In this document: in pieces, positions 1 to 8,795 of the stretch
Layout: the number at the start of each line of letters is the position of its first letter
How positions within the stretch are numbered: the first letter of the stretch is position 1
Assembly: GCA_937887565.1 (NCBI GenBank)
Contig: CALABS010000024.1
Span: 41,047 to 105,046, forward strand
Direction of reading: 5' to 3'
From: an uncultured Rhodospirillaceae bacterium
GTDB lineage: Bacteria > Pseudomonadota > Alphaproteobacteria > Rhodospirillales > Magnetospirillaceae
Length of the DNA: 64,000 nt
Notes under the pieces: generated by a model
What the model saw: the letters and a program-made list of their open reading frames with translations, nothing else
What the model was told of the DNA's origin: nothing
The model's database searches: none
Made by a program: the position numbers and the translations under genes

Positions 1-70
1 CGTGCTGACGGCGGCCGGTGCCACGGCGGTGGACGTGGTGACGCTGGGAAGGGTGGTGTTCGGGGACTGA
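1..70 (+). CDS. comF: ComF family phosphoribosyltransferase, 3' end only
   Basis: The window opens inside a reading frame that stops with TGA at 68-70. The visible 22 residues end in TAVDVVTLGRVVFGD. This resembles the C-terminus of ComF-type phosphoribosyltransferases (usual pattern: RAGAxxVDVLTLARV), and comF commonly sits just upstream of grxC in alphaproteobacteria. The catalytic part lies outside the window, so the call rests on a short tail plus gene order. Confidence 0.6.
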   Translation, partial: VLTAAGATAVDVVTLGRVVFGD

Positions 71-105
71 GTCGATATATTAGTCCGACTGGATAATGGA
101 GTCCG

Positions 106-372
106 ATGACGATGCCCCAGGTCGAGATCTACACCACCCAGATCTGCCCTTATTGCGTCCGCGCCAAGCGCCTGTTGGAGAAGAAGGGCGTGGCCTACCG
201 GGAGATCGACGTCTCGCGCGATCCCGCCTTGCGCGAAAGCATGGTCGAGCGCGCCGGCGGCCGCATGACGGTGCCGCAGATCTTCATCAACGGCACCCAT
301 GTGGGCGGCTGCGACGACATGTACGAGCTCGAGGCCGACGGCAGGCTCGATCCGCTGCTGGCCGTCGGCTGA
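106..372 (+). CDS. grxC: Glutaredoxin 3
   Basis: Small cytoplasmic thiol-disulfide oxidoreductase that uses glutathione to reduce protein disulfides. The 88-residue protein is the usual length for GrxC. It has the dithiol active site CPYC (residues 14-17), the cis-proline TVPQIFI segment and the GGCDD glutathione-binding motif. The start could be ATG 106 or ATG 112; both lie close together and do not affect the fold. Its stop codon overlaps the start of the next gene (TGATG at 370-374), so the two are probably translated in tandem. Confidence 0.95.
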   Translation: MTMPQVEIYTTQICPYCVRAKRLLEKKGVAYREIDVSRDPALRESMVERAGGRMTVPQIFINGTHVGGCDDMYELEADGRLDPLLAVG

Positions 373-1202
373 TGTCGACGTTCAAGGCGGCCTGCCTCCA
401 GGTCAACGCCTCCAACGAGCTGGCGCGCAACCTCGACGAGGCGATGCGGCTGGCCGTCGAGGCCCGCGCCGCCGGCGCCGACCTCATCCTCATGCCCGAG
501 AACGTGGCGATGATGGAATGGGGCCGCTCGAACATCGTGCTCAAGGCCATGCCCGAGGACGAGCATCTGGCGCTCAAGGCCTTCCGCGAGCTGGCGCGCG
601 AGTTGGGCTGCTGGCTGCACGCCGGCTCGCTGGCCTGCCTGCTGGAGGGCGGCATGGTCGCCAACCGCACCGTCGTCATCAAGCCCGACGGCACCATCGC
701 GGCCCGCTACGACAAGATCCACATGTTCGACGTCGATCTCGGCCTCGGCGAGGTCTACAAGGAATCGGCCACCTTCCAGCCCGGCGACCACGCGGTGGTG
801 GCCGATCTGCCGTGGGGAAGGATGGGGCTGTCCATCTGCTACGACCTGCGCTTTCCCCACCTGTTCCGCGCCTATGCCAAGGCCGAATGCGACTTCCTGG
901 CCATCCCCGCCGCCTTCACCAAGACCACCGGCAAGGCGCACTGGCACGTGCTGCTGCGGGCCAGGGCCATCGAGACCGGCTGCTACGTCTTCGCGCCCGC
1001 CCAGGTGGGCACCCATGCCGGCGGCCGCGAAACCTATGGTCATGCGCTGATCGTCGGGCCGTGGGGCGAGATCCTGGCCGACGCGCTGGAACAGCCCGGC
1101 TGGGTCATGGCCGAGGTGGACGTCCGCAAGGTGGCCGACGCCCGCAAGAAGGTCCCCTGCCTGGACCACGACCGGCCGTTCGTCCTGCCCCCTCGCCGCT
1201 GA
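372..1202 (+). CDS. Carbon-nitrogen hydrolase (Nit1/Nit2-like amidase)
   Basis: A 276-residue member of the nitrilase superfamily. The catalytic triad is visible: Glu43 in MPEN, Lys115 in YDKIHMFD and Cys156 in SICYDLRFP. This matches the Nit branch that hydrolyses omega-amides such as deaminated glutathione or alpha-ketoglutaramate. Coupling to glutaredoxin by a TGATG overlap is common in alphaproteobacteria and fits a repair role for damaged glutathione, although the substrate is inferred. The start is fixed by the overlap. Confidence 0.9.
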   Translation: MSTFKAACLQVNASNELARNLDEAMRLAVEARAAGADLILMPENVAMMEWGRSNIVLKAMPEDEHLALKAFRELARELGCWLHAGSLACLLEGGMVANRTVVIKPDGTIAARYDKIHMFDVDLGLGEVYKESATFQPGDHAVVADLPWGRMGLSICYDLRFPHLFRAYAKAECDFLAIPAAFTKTTGKAHWHVLLRARAIETGCYVFAPAQVGTHAGGRETYGHALIVGPWGEILADALEQPGWVMAEVDVRKVADARKKVPCLDHDRPFVLPPRR

Positions 1203-1253
1203 GCCGGCGGCTTCCCATCTGTCCCCGCGAGACCGTCTCGCGAGGGGAAGGTG

Positions 1254-1838
1254 ATGCGAGCCCTGATGGCATTCGTGGCGTTGCTGATCGTGCTGGCGGT
1301 GGCCGTGGTGGCTTGGGTGTATTCCGGCACCTTCAACGTCGCCGCCTCGGACCCGCACCCACCCTGGGCGCGCTGGCTGATCGAGACCACCATGCGGCAG
1401 TCGGTGCGCGCCCATGCCGGCGGGGTGGCGGTGCCATCGCTGGCCGACCCCCAACGGGTCGAGGCCGGCGCCCGGCTGTTCCACGACCATTGCGTCGCCT
1501 GCCACGGCGCCCCCGGCACCGAGCCGTTGCCGTTCGCGCGCGCCATGCGCCCCGAACCGCCGAGGCTGACCGAGGCGGTGGCCGAGTGGACCTCGGCCGA
1601 ACTGTTCTGGATCATCAAGCACGGCCTCAAGATGACCGGCATGCCCGCCTGGGGCCGCACCCACGCCGACGGCGACATCTGGTCGCTGGTGGCCTTCCTC
1701 AACCAGCTGCCGACCATGCCGGCGGAGCGCTACGGCGCCATCGTCGCGCCGCCGGCGCCCGAACCGCAACAACCGGCCCCCACCGACGTGGTGCCGCCGC
1801 CGGAGACGGAGGACGGCGAGTTGGACGCTCCTCGCTAA
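1254..1838 (+). CDS. Membrane-anchored class I cytochrome c
   Basis: A 194-residue single-haem cytochrome. Residues 5-23 form an uncleaved hydrophobic N-terminal anchor. The haem-binding CVACH is at residues 80-84, and the likely axial methionine lies in GMPAWG near residue 130. The fold matches cytochrome_CBB3-type c domains, so it probably carries electrons in the periplasm. The C-terminus is a Pro/Glu-rich tail. ATG 1254 is preferred over GTG 1251 because AGGGGAAGG lies at better spacing. It follows the nitrilase by about 50 bases; no redox partner gene is adjacent. Confidence 0.85.
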   Translation: MRALMAFVALLIVLAVAVVAWVYSGTFNVAASDPHPPWARWLIETTMRQSVRAHAGGVAVPSLADPQRVEAGARLFHDHCVACHGAPGTEPLPFARAMRPEPPRLTEAVAEWTSAELFWIIKHGLKMTGMPAWGRTHADGDIWSLVAFLNQLPTMPAERYGAIVAPPAPEPQQPAPTDVVPPPETEDGELDAPR

Positions 1839-1844
1839 CGCTCC

Positions 1845-2357
1845 CTAGGCGGGAAGCGCCACCGGCGACGTCCCCCGCGCCGCGCAGATGCGCTGGACCA
1901 CGGCGCGGTCGTCGAGGATGCCGTCCTCGTAGGCGACGACCGTGAGCCCGGCGCAAAGGCGCAGCAGCTCGCCCCGCTCCAGGAGATGGGCGGGGTTGCG
2001 GGGACGGCCGAACGCCTCGTTGCCCCGCGCGAAGGTCTCGGCGATCAGGACGCCGTCGTCGTCGAGCGCCGCCACGAGGTCGCCGAACAGCGGCCGCCAC
2101 AGGTAGTTCGTCATCACCACCGCCGCGAACCGTCGGCCAGCCAATGGCCAGGGGCCGTTCTCCAGGTCGGCCGCCAGCACCTCGGCCTCGGCCGGCGCCC
2201 GCGACGGCTCGATGTCGACGGCGGTCACCGGATGGCCGCGCTCCAGCAGCAGGCGGGAGTGGCGACCGCCGCCGCAGGCGAGGTCCAGCACCGCGCCGCC
2301 GGCGCGGATCAGCGGCGCGAAGCGGACAACCCAGGGAGACGGGAGGGAAGGCATCAT
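1845..2357 (-). CDS. Class I SAM-dependent methyltransferase
   Basis: A 170-residue protein with the Rossmann methyltransferase motif I VLDLACGGGRHS followed by an acidic AVDIEPS strand 2, typical of Methyltransf_11/25-type enzymes (TehB-like). The substrate is unknown. Two adjacent in-frame ATGs at 2357 and 2354 are the plausible starts; the longer frame upstream lacks family similarity. It converges on the cytochrome gene with a 6-base gap and is divergent from the DUF1178 gene at 2401, so a shared promoter region of about 40 bases lies between them. Confidence 0.85.
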   Translation of the reverse strand: MMPSLPSPWVVRFAPLIRAGGAVLDLACGGGRHSRLLLERGHPVTAVDIEPSRAPAEAEVLAADLENGPWPLAGRRFAAVVMTNYLWRPLFGDLVAALDDDGVLIAETFARGNEAFGRPRNPAHLLERGELLRLCAGLTVVAYEDGILDDRAVVQRICAARGTSPVALPA

Positions 2358-2400
2358 GCCGACCGTTGTAATGCGCGCGACGCTCCTGTAAAGGGGAAGC

Positions 2401-2811
2401 ATGATCCTGTTCGAACTCCGCTGTGCCAACGGCCACCACTTCGAGGGCTGGTTCCGGGACAACGCGACCTACGACGCCCAGGCGGTGGCGGGCGACATCG
2501 CCTGTCCGATCTGCGGCAATCGCCAGGTGGGCAAGGCCATCATGGCCCCCCGCCTCAACAAGGCGCGCGGCGCCGAGCTCGACGTCCGCGACATCGCCGC
2601 CCGCATGCGCGCCATGCTGGGCGACATCCGCCGCAAGGTCGAGGAGAGCTGCGAGAACGTCGGCGAGCGCTTTCCCGACGAGGCGCGAAAGATCCACTAC
2701 GGCAACAGCGCGCCCCGGGGCATCTACGGCGAAGCCACCTCCGAGGAGGCCCGGGAGCTGGAGGAGGAAGGGATCGAGGTCGCCCGCATTCCCTGGGTCC
2801 GCGACGACTGA
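2401..2811 (+). CDS. DUF1178 family protein
   Basis: A 136-residue protein that begins MILFELRCANGHHFEGWF and carries CPICG near residue 37. These are the hallmarks of DUF1178, a widespread alphaproteobacterial family of unknown role. The Cys/His pattern suggests zinc binding (inference). The protein is soluble and has no signal peptide. In many genomes it neighbours the nitrilase and glutaredoxin genes, and here it lies 1.2 kb from the nitrilase. It ends 17 bases before the convergent gene at 2828. Confidence 0.9.
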   Translation: MILFELRCANGHHFEGWFRDNATYDAQAVAGDIACPICGNRQVGKAIMAPRLNKARGAELDVRDIAARMRAMLGDIRRKVEESCENVGERFPDEARKIHYGNSAPRGIYGEATSEEARELEEEGIEVARIPWVRDD

Positions 2812-2827
2812 CGCCGCCCGGCCGGGA

Positions 2828-4030
2828 TCACTCGGTGCGGAACACCTCGGCTATGAAGGCCGCGACCTTGGCCGGATCGCTGCCGGCGCCGATGCCGGCG
2901 GCACGCGCCCGGGCGATCAGCCGGTCCACGTAGTCGGGGCGGCCAGGATCGCCGAAGGCGATGACGAAACGCCGCTCGCCCAGCCGCGCATGGGCGGCCA
3001 GGAGCAGCACGCCAAGGGCGGCGGTGTCGAGTTCCAACGCCTCCACCAGCCGCGATGCGATGGCGGCTCCCGCCAACCCCAGTTCCGACCCGGGCTTGAG
3101 GCTCGGACTGGGGGGCAAGGCGGCCTGGACGCGGGGATCGAGCAGCACCGCCGCGAAGGCCTCGGGACGCAGCCGCGCGCCGTCGGCGGTCGCCAGCGCC
3201 GCCACCGGGGCGGGCTCGCCCGCGCGCGGCGGGGGGGCCGCCGCGGCCAGTTCTGGCGCCGGCGCCATGAAACCGCCCGGCCGGGTGTCGGCGGTTACCG
3301 TGGCGGCGGCGGGCGGCAGGATCGGCGGCAGCGCGAACACTCCGACGCCCAGATACTCCATCACCTCCACCGAGGTGGGCGGCGGCAGGCGGTCGCGATC
3401 GCTGCGCAGGCGACGGATGTCGTCGGGAACGCGATAATCCAGCAGCCGCTCGCCCAGCCGCCGCGCCAGCAGGGGCGGCAACTGCGCGTATTCGGGCACC
3501 AGCGGAAGCTGCCAATCATGCCTGAGGACGGGCGTCAGCGCGTCGTAAAGCATGTCGCCGGCCGATTTGGGGCGAACCCGTGGCGCCGGCCGGCCGACCA
3601 GGAGCGCCCGCAAGCGGGCGAAGACCCCCGATCGGTCGCGATGCCGGGTGGCCGGCAAGGGGTCGCGCAGGCCCCGGTGGGCGTGGTCGATGCGATGGCG
3701 GAAATGGCGCTTGGCCGCCGTGCGCACCACCATGGCCTCGATGTCGTCGAGGGTGCGGCCGCAGATCAACGGCACCGCGCTGTCCTCGACCGGTTGCTTG
3801 CGGGCATCGACCAGCAGGGGACGGAATTGGGCCAGATTGGCTCGGAAGGCGACGAAGCAGCGGTACAGCAGATCGATGTCGTCGAGGATCACCTCGAGGG
3901 CGGTCTCGCGCGGCAGCGCCGCCACCCCGGGGACCAGCCGCGACAGGATGTCCAGCACCGGTCCCTGCAGGGCCAAATTGATCCTGCGGACCGCTTCGTC
4001 GTGGCTTTCGAGTCCCGGCTTCGCCTTCAT
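2828..4030 (-). CDS. Hypothetical protein, paralog A of a tandem pair
   Basis: A 400-residue soluble protein that I do not recognise. It shares blocks with its upstream neighbour (4065-5186): LQGPVLDIL near the N-terminus, LDDIDLL-RCF-AFR, CGRTLDDIEAMVVRTAAKR, a mid-protein Pro-x-Leu-x-R-LG segment, and a C-terminal RARAAGIGAGSDPAKVAAFI-type end. A Pro/Ala-rich linker sits at about residues 210-260. The start ATG 4030 places the shared LQGPVLDIL block at the same depth as in the paralog. The order and a 34-base gap suggest one transcript with the paralog. No signal peptide or membrane segment is seen. Confidence 0.75.
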   Translation of the reverse strand: MKAKPGLESHDEAVRRINLALQGPVLDILSRLVPGVAALPRETALEVILDDIDLLYRCFVAFRANLAQFRPLLVDARKQPVEDSAVPLICGRTLDDIEAMVVRTAAKRHFRHRIDHAHRGLRDPLPATRHRDRSGVFARLRALLVGRPAPRVRPKSAGDMLYDALTPVLRHDWQLPLVPEYAQLPPLLARRLGERLLDYRVPDDIRRLRSDRDRLPPPTSVEVMEYLGVGVFALPPILPPAAATVTADTRPGGFMAPAPELAAAAPPPRAGEPAPVAALATADGARLRPEAFAAVLLDPRVQAALPPSPSLKPGSELGLAGAAIASRLVEALELDTAALGVLLLAAHARLGERRFVIAFGDPGRPDYVDRLIARARAAGIGAGSDPAKVAAFIAEVFRTE

Positions 4031-4064
4031 TGGCGGATCATAGCATGAAACCGGGACGGCGGAG

Positions 4065-5186
4065 TCACGCCGCGAAGCGGGCGAACAGCTCGCGCACGAA
4101 GGCGGCGCACTGGTCAAGCGGGCTGTGCTGGCCGATGCCGGCGGCGCGGGCCCGCTGGGTGACGCGCATGACCATCTCGGGATTGCCGGGCTGGCCGAAG
4201 ATGCGGCGGAACACGTCCATGCCGACGACGTCGTGGGCGACCAGCAGGACTACCGCCAGCTGGTCGAGGCGCAATCCCAGTTCGGCCACCAGCAGCTTGG
4301 TCGGGATCGCACCGACCGAGCGCAGAATCTCCGCCGTGCGCTGCGGCTGGTCGGCGGTCTTCACCAACGCCTTGACCCGGGCCTGGGAAAGCGCGCTCGC
4401 GAACGCCTCGACCCGGAGATACTTGCTGTCGCCGGCCAGGATGTCCGACAGCCGCGCCCGTTCGTCGCGGCGGGGCGGCTCGGCGACGGCGGCCGTCCCC
4501 TCCTCCTCCGGCAGATCGAACAGCTTGGCCGCCTCGGCCGGATCGTCGAGGATGCGCCTGAGATGGTCGAGTTCGCGGACCTCCAGGAGCTTGGCCCCCA
4601 GCGATCGCACCAGGGTCGGCGGCATCTCGGCGTAGGTGGGGACCATGGGCACCTGCCATTCGTGCAGCAGGTGGGCCTTGATGGCGTCATAGAGTTCGTC
4701 GGCACGGCTGCGGGCCGACTTGGCGTGAACGGCCTTGCCGCCGTCGTCGCCCTTGACCAGCCCCCCCACCCGGTGGACCAGGCCCTTGCCCTGGATTTCC
4801 TGGCGCAGGCGCGCGGCGACGGGCTTGTCGGCGTTGCCGGGATCATGGCGGCGGCGGAAATAACGCTTGGCGGCGGTGCGCACCACCATGGCCACCACCT
4901 CGTCGAGGGTGCGCCCACAGGACAGGCGGACGTCGTCGGCGGCGACCGGCTGGCGGTTCTCGTCCACCAGCAGGGCGCGGAACCGGGCCCGCTCGCGGCG
5001 GAACGCCTTGAAGCATCGCTCCAGCAGGTCGATGTCGTCCAGCGTGCGCTCGTAGGCGGTGGCGCGCGGGACGCTCTTCAGTTCCGGAACCAGCTTGGCC
5101 AGAATATCAAGGACGGGTCCCTGCAAGGTGTCGTTCACCTGCCGGACCGCGTTTGCGGTATCGACGCCATGCGCCCCCGACGCCAT
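4065..5186 (-). CDS. Hypothetical protein, paralog B of a tandem pair
   Basis: A 373-residue soluble protein homologous over its whole length to the next gene downstream. Both carry LQGPVLDIL, T-x-LDDIDLLxRCFxAFR, CGRTLDExxAMVVRTAAKRYFR and a C-terminal RARAAGIG motif. Many basic residues follow the AAKR block. Function is unknown and I assign none. It is the first gene of the pair, starting at ATG 5186. The 172-base region before it contains a TTGACA (minus strand, near 5307) with a poor -10 match, so a promoter there is possible but weak. Confidence 0.75.
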   Translation of the reverse strand: MASGAHGVDTANAVRQVNDTLQGPVLDILAKLVPELKSVPRATAYERTLDDIDLLERCFKAFRRERARFRALLVDENRQPVAADDVRLSCGRTLDEVVAMVVRTAAKRYFRRRHDPGNADKPVAARLRQEIQGKGLVHRVGGLVKGDDGGKAVHAKSARSRADELYDAIKAHLLHEWQVPMVPTYAEMPPTLVRSLGAKLLEVRELDHLRRILDDPAEAAKLFDLPEEEGTAAVAEPPRRDERARLSDILAGDSKYLRVEAFASALSQARVKALVKTADQPQRTAEILRSVGAIPTKLLVAELGLRLDQLAVVLLVAHDVVGMDVFRRIFGQPGNPEMVMRVTQRARAAGIGQHSPLDQCAAFVRELFARFAA

Positions 5187-5358
5187 GGACCTGCCTCCAG
5201 TCAGCCGCCCGCTTTCCCCAACAATTGTTTCCGAATTCGACTAAAACACCAGCCCTTGCGCACAGTCACGTATGTGCAATGAAGGTTCATTTCTTGACTG
5301 GTGTCAATATGTAGTTGGGCCACCCCGGCCCGACGGCAATTGGTGCCCGAAAAACGCC

Positions 5359-6099
5359 TCAATACAGGTGCTGGCCGCCGGTGACGAAGACTTCGCTGCC
5401 GGTGACATAGCCGAAATCGTCGCCGCACAGGCGGAACACCGTGCCGGCGACGTCGTCGACGGTGCCCATGCGCTCCAGCGGGATGCGCGGTACCAGGGCC
5501 TCGTACTCGGCCGACACCATCTCGGTGCTGATTTCACCGGGCGCGACGGCGTTGACCCGCACGCCCAATTGGGCGAACTCGACCGCCATCTCGCGGGTCA
5601 GGCCCGACAGCGCCGCCTTGGAGGTGGAATAGGCCGAGCCGGCGAAGGGGTGCACGTAGTGGCCGGCGATGGAGGTGATGTTGACCACCGCCCCCTTGCC
5701 CTTGTGCAAGGCTCGGGCGAAACCGCGCGCCAGCCGAAGCGGGGCGAAGAAATTGAGCTCGAAGACCTGCTTCCAGCCGTCGATGGAGCCGTTGAGGACA
5801 CCCAGGCGTTCCTTGTAGGGCGTCTTGGGGCTGACGCCGGCGTTGTTGACCAGGGCGTGCAGCGGATCGCCGCCCAGCACCGCCATGGCCTCGGCGACGA
5901 AGGCGTCGGCGCTGGCGGGGTCGGCCAGATCGGTGACGATATGATGGGCCCAGGCGGGGTCCCGCCGGCATTCCGCCGGGATGCCGGCGCGGGCGCAGGT
6001 GACGACCCGCCAGCCTTCCGCCAGGAAGCGGCGCGCGATGGCGTGGCCGATGCCCCGACTGGCGCCGGTGATGACCGCCGTGCGCGGCGGCGCGGTCAT
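5359..6099 (-). CDS. SDR family NAD(P)-dependent oxidoreductase
   Basis: A 246-residue classical short-chain dehydrogenase. The cofactor motif TGASRGIG is near residues 11-18, NNAGVS is the structural motif, and the catalytic Ser, Tyr and Lys lie in ITSIAGHY and SAYSTSKAAL. The C-terminal segment VTGSEVFVTGGQHLY is typical. It resembles FabG/3-hydroxybutyrate-type reductases, but the substrate cannot be read from sequence. It overlaps the upstream sppA by 4 bases (ATGA at 6096-6099), indicating translational coupling. Confidence 0.9.
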   Translation of the reverse strand: MTAPPRTAVITGASRGIGHAIARRFLAEGWRVVTCARAGIPAECRRDPAWAHHIVTDLADPASADAFVAEAMAVLGGDPLHALVNNAGVSPKTPYKERLGVLNGSIDGWKQVFELNFFAPLRLARGFARALHKGKGAVVNITSIAGHYVHPFAGSAYSTSKAALSGLTREMAVEFAQLGVRVNAVAPGEISTEMVSAEYEALVPRIPLERMGTVDDVAGTVFRLCGDDFGYVTGSEVFVTGGQHLY

Positions 6100-7847
6100 C
6101 GCCCCCCCACCGCGACGGGCGGCATGCGCATGACGCCCGCCCCCATCGCCTCGACCTGGCTGGCGACCGGCTCCAGCACTCCCAGCACGCGGGCCAGGGC
6201 CCGCATTTCCGGCTGCGCCGTTCCGACGCCGCCCAGCGCCTTGGCCAACACCTCCCACGGCTCCTTGGGCTTGGGATAAGTCACCAGATCCAGCCGGTCG
6301 TCCGCCGGCAGCTTCAGCAGCGCCCGGGTTTCGCCGAGCGCCACGTCGAACCCGCCCAAGGCGTCGACCAGCCCCACCTTCTGGGCATCGGCGCCGGTCC
6401 AGACGCGGCCGCGCGCCACCGCGTCCATGCGGTCGGGCGGCAGGTTCCGGCCCTTGGCCGCCTTGGTGACGAAATCGTCGTAGATGCGGTCCAGCATCAG
6501 GTTGAGGCGGTCCCAGGCTTGGGGCGAGAAGTCGTGATTGAAGCTCCACATGCCGGCATTGGCGCCGCGCTCGACACGGTCCCAGGTGACCCCCAGCTTG
6601 TTCCAGAAATCGGCCAGCACGAACTTGCCGGAAAACACCCCGATGGACCCGGTGATGGTGCCCGGCTGGGCCACCACCCGGTCGGCCGCCATGGCGACGA
6701 AATAGCCGCCCGAGGCCGCCACGGCACCCATGGAGGCCACCACCGGCTTGCCGGCCGCCCTGGCGCGGCGAACCTCGTGCCAGATGGTGTCCGACGCCAC
6801 GTAGGAGCCGCCGGGGCTGTCGATGCGGAACAGGATGGCCTTGACCTCGGGATCGTCGATGGCGTCGCGGAAGGCCTGGGCGATGGTCTCGGCGCCGAAT
6901 CCGTCGCCGAACGGCGACTCGGATTCACCGCGATGGATGGCGCCGGTGCCGGTGATCACCGCGACGCGGGTGCCGCCGTCCTCGGGCCGGTGGGCGGCGT
7001 AGTCGCCGGCGTCCATCTCCTTGGGCTTGGCGCCGGCCCCGGCGGCGACGGCGAAGGCGTCGTCGCGATAGCCCAGCTTGTCCACCAGCCCCGCCGACAA
7101 GGCCTCGGCCGCCAGCAGCGGCCCGTTGCCCAGCAGCGGCCGCACCTTGTCGGCGGGCATGCGGCGGGCCGCCGACACGCCGGCCACCGCCTGGTCCATC
7201 CACGAGTCCACCAGTTGGGTCACGCTCTCGGCGTGCTTTTCGCTGTAGGCCTTTTCGGTGAAGGATTCGATGGCGGTCTTGTATTCGTGGCGGGCGGCAA
7301 ACCGGGGCTGGATGCCCAGCAGGTCCAGCGTGCCCCGGAAGAACGGGCTCTCGACCGCGAAACCGGTCACGCCCACGTCGCCCGACGGCTGCAGCCACAC
7401 CTCGCCGAACGCCGAGGCCAGATAATAGGCGACAGTGCCGCCGCCCTCGCCCACGGTCTCGGCGAACACCACCGCCGGCTTGCCGCTGGCCCGGAACCGC
7501 AGCACGGCGTCGCGGACTTCCTGGGCGCCGGCCATGCCCAGCCGGGTGTCGCCGATGGTGGCGAACAGCGCGGTCACGCGGTCGTCCTTGGCGGCGCGGT
7601 CGATGGCGGCGACCACGTCGCGCAGCACATAGACGCGATCGCCCTGCAGGCGCCGGAAGGGATCGCCGGAGTCGGCCTCGCGGAATTCCGCCTCCAGGTC
7701 CAGGGTCATGACCATCCGCTTTGGCAGCGGCTTGTCCATGGCGTGGTCGAGGCTCGACAGCCCCCACACCGCCAACCCGACCAGGGTCAGCGTCAGCAGG
7801 CCGACCACGGCCAGGGTACCCACGAGGATTCGGCCGAGGCGGCGCAT
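6096..7847 (-). CDS. sppA: Signal peptide peptidase SppA, 67K type
   Basis: A 583-residue membrane-bound serine protease with tandem S49 domains, matching the long E. coli-type form. It degrades leftover signal peptides at the inner membrane. Residues 5-30 are a transmembrane anchor. The Lys general base is K190 in EYKTAIESF, and the nucleophile is S401 in ITGSIGVF. ASGGYFVAMAADR precedes the serine as in the family. The C-terminal domain is intact. The downstream SDR overlaps it. On the upstream side a perfect hairpin (7922-7949) separates it from the higA-like gene. Confidence 0.95.
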   Translation of the reverse strand: MRRLGRILVGTLAVVGLLTLTLVGLAVWGLSSLDHAMDKPLPKRMVMTLDLEAEFREADSGDPFRRLQGDRVYVLRDVVAAIDRAAKDDRVTALFATIGDTRLGMAGAQEVRDAVLRFRASGKPAVVFAETVGEGGGTVAYYLASAFGEVWLQPSGDVGVTGFAVESPFFRGTLDLLGIQPRFAARHEYKTAIESFTEKAYSEKHAESVTQLVDSWMDQAVAGVSAARRMPADKVRPLLGNGPLLAAEALSAGLVDKLGYRDDAFAVAAGAGAKPKEMDAGDYAAHRPEDGGTRVAVITGTGAIHRGESESPFGDGFGAETIAQAFRDAIDDPEVKAILFRIDSPGGSYVASDTIWHEVRRARAAGKPVVASMGAVAASGGYFVAMAADRVVAQPGTITGSIGVFSGKFVLADFWNKLGVTWDRVERGANAGMWSFNHDFSPQAWDRLNLMLDRIYDDFVTKAAKGRNLPPDRMDAVARGRVWTGADAQKVGLVDALGGFDVALGETRALLKLPADDRLDLVTYPKPKEPWEVLAKALGGVGTAQPEMRALARVLGVLEPVASQVEAMGAGVMRMPPVAVGGR

Positions 7848-7921
7848 GGCGGCTTCTCACTAGCGGTTGAGGTCCTGCCATCGGTGATAGTGCGCCGGGG
7901 GGCGGCGGTCAAGGCGCCTGG

Positions 7922-7949
7922 GCCTCCCGCCGCCGTGGCGGCGGGAGGC
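7922..7949 (-). terminator. Strong GC hairpin after the higA-like gene
   Basis: Perfect inverted repeat: 13-base arms 7922-7934 and 7937-7949 around GT. It lies 9 bases beyond the stop of the minus-strand antitoxin gene. No U-run follows, so it is either a terminator that needs Rho or an mRNA-stabilising hairpin. Confidence 0.5.
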
Positions 7950-7958
7950 AATGCCGCG

Positions 7959-8255
7959 TCAGGTCGCGTGAATGGGGGTGATCTCGGCGTCGATCCACGG
8001 CCGGCGGCCGCGCGCCCGCTCCAGGTCATAGGACATCTGCACCTCCAGCCAGAACCGTTCGGAGGTGCCGAAATAGCGCGACAGCCGGAGCGCGGTGTCG
8101 ACGCAGACCGCTTCCGCCCCCGCCACCAAGGCGTCGAGGCGGTCGCGGGGCAGCTTGAGGTCGTGGGCCAGGGTGTCCACGTCCACCCCGGCCGGCTTCA
8201 GGAACTCCTCACGCAGAATCTCGCCCGGATGGATATTGGGGCGGGTGTGCAACAT
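7959..8255 (-). CDS. higA: HigA family addiction-module antitoxin (orphan)
   Basis: A 98-residue HTH protein starting MLHTRPNIHPGEILREEFL, the signature opening of HigA/VapI-type antitoxins. The rest follows the family: a helix-turn-helix at about residues 25-65 and the RLSRYFGTSERFWLEVQ segment. HigA normally binds and neutralises the mRNA interferase HigB and represses its own operon. No HigB-like gene lies within 1 kb on either side, so this copy is solitary and may act only as a regulator. The start ATG 8255 is preceded by GGAGG on the minus strand. Confidence 0.85.
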   Translation of the reverse strand: MLHTRPNIHPGEILREEFLKPAGVDVDTLAHDLKLPRDRLDALVAGAEAVCVDTALRLSRYFGTSERFWLEVQMSYDLERARGRRPWIDAEITPIHAT

Positions 8256-8392
8256 CGCTACCTCTCCTCCCTTTGCCCGGCGCCCGGCGCCGCCGCGCCG
8301 GCCGGGGCCCGAACCATCGCCGAATCGCGCCCCCGGCTCAACAGGCCGTCTGCGGTAATCGCGGGCTTCGGCGGTATGCCGGACGGAGGAGG

Positions 8393-8728
8393 TCAGATCC
8401 GGCCTTCGGTAGGCAGCCCGGCATCCTTCCAGGCGTTGAGGCCGCCCTTGAGATGGGTCGCCCAGGGCTGGCCCGAGGCCATCAGCTTGCGGGCCACCGC
8501 CGCCGAGCGGACGCCACCCAGGCACGAGATGATCACCGTCCTGCCGGGAAAGCTGGGCCAGGTCTCGACCTCGAAATCGCTCATGGGCACCAGATGGGAG
8601 CCGGCGATGCGCTCCTCGGCGAATTCCTCCTCCTCGCGCACGTCCACCAGGACGGCTTCGCCGGCCGCGACCAGGGCGGCGACGGTATGGGGGTCGAGTT
8701 CGATGAGGCCAATTTCAACGGTGCTCAT
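8393..8728 (-). CDS. Rhodanese-like domain protein
   Basis: A 111-residue single rhodanese domain. It has the N-terminal VLVDVREEEEFAEERIAGS strand-helix and the active-site loop ISCLGGVRS, where Cys carries the persulfide. It probably transfers sulfane sulfur in the cytoplasm, because no signal peptide is present. The start is ATG 8728; upstream in-frame codons lack family similarity. It lies downstream of the flagellin-flaF pair on the same strand but is separated from it by a 124-base AT-rich gap holding a dyad, so it is probably a separate unit. Confidence 0.88.
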   Translation of the reverse strand: MSTVEIGLIELDPHTVAALVAAGEAVLVDVREEEEFAEERIAGSHLVPMSDFEVETWPSFPGRTVIISCLGGVRSAAVARKLMASGQPWATHLKGGLNAWKDAGLPTEGRI

Positions 8729-8795
8729 GGTGTTGTTTCCATCACATTCATCGTGCTGGACTGTTAATAACGAATATGGGGAGGGCATTGCAATA

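Noticed and set aside
5290..5320. Promoter for the tandem hypothetical genes
   Set aside because: TTGACA on the minus strand is perfect, but the -10 at 17 bases (CTTCAT) is poor. It is mentioned in the gene entry only.
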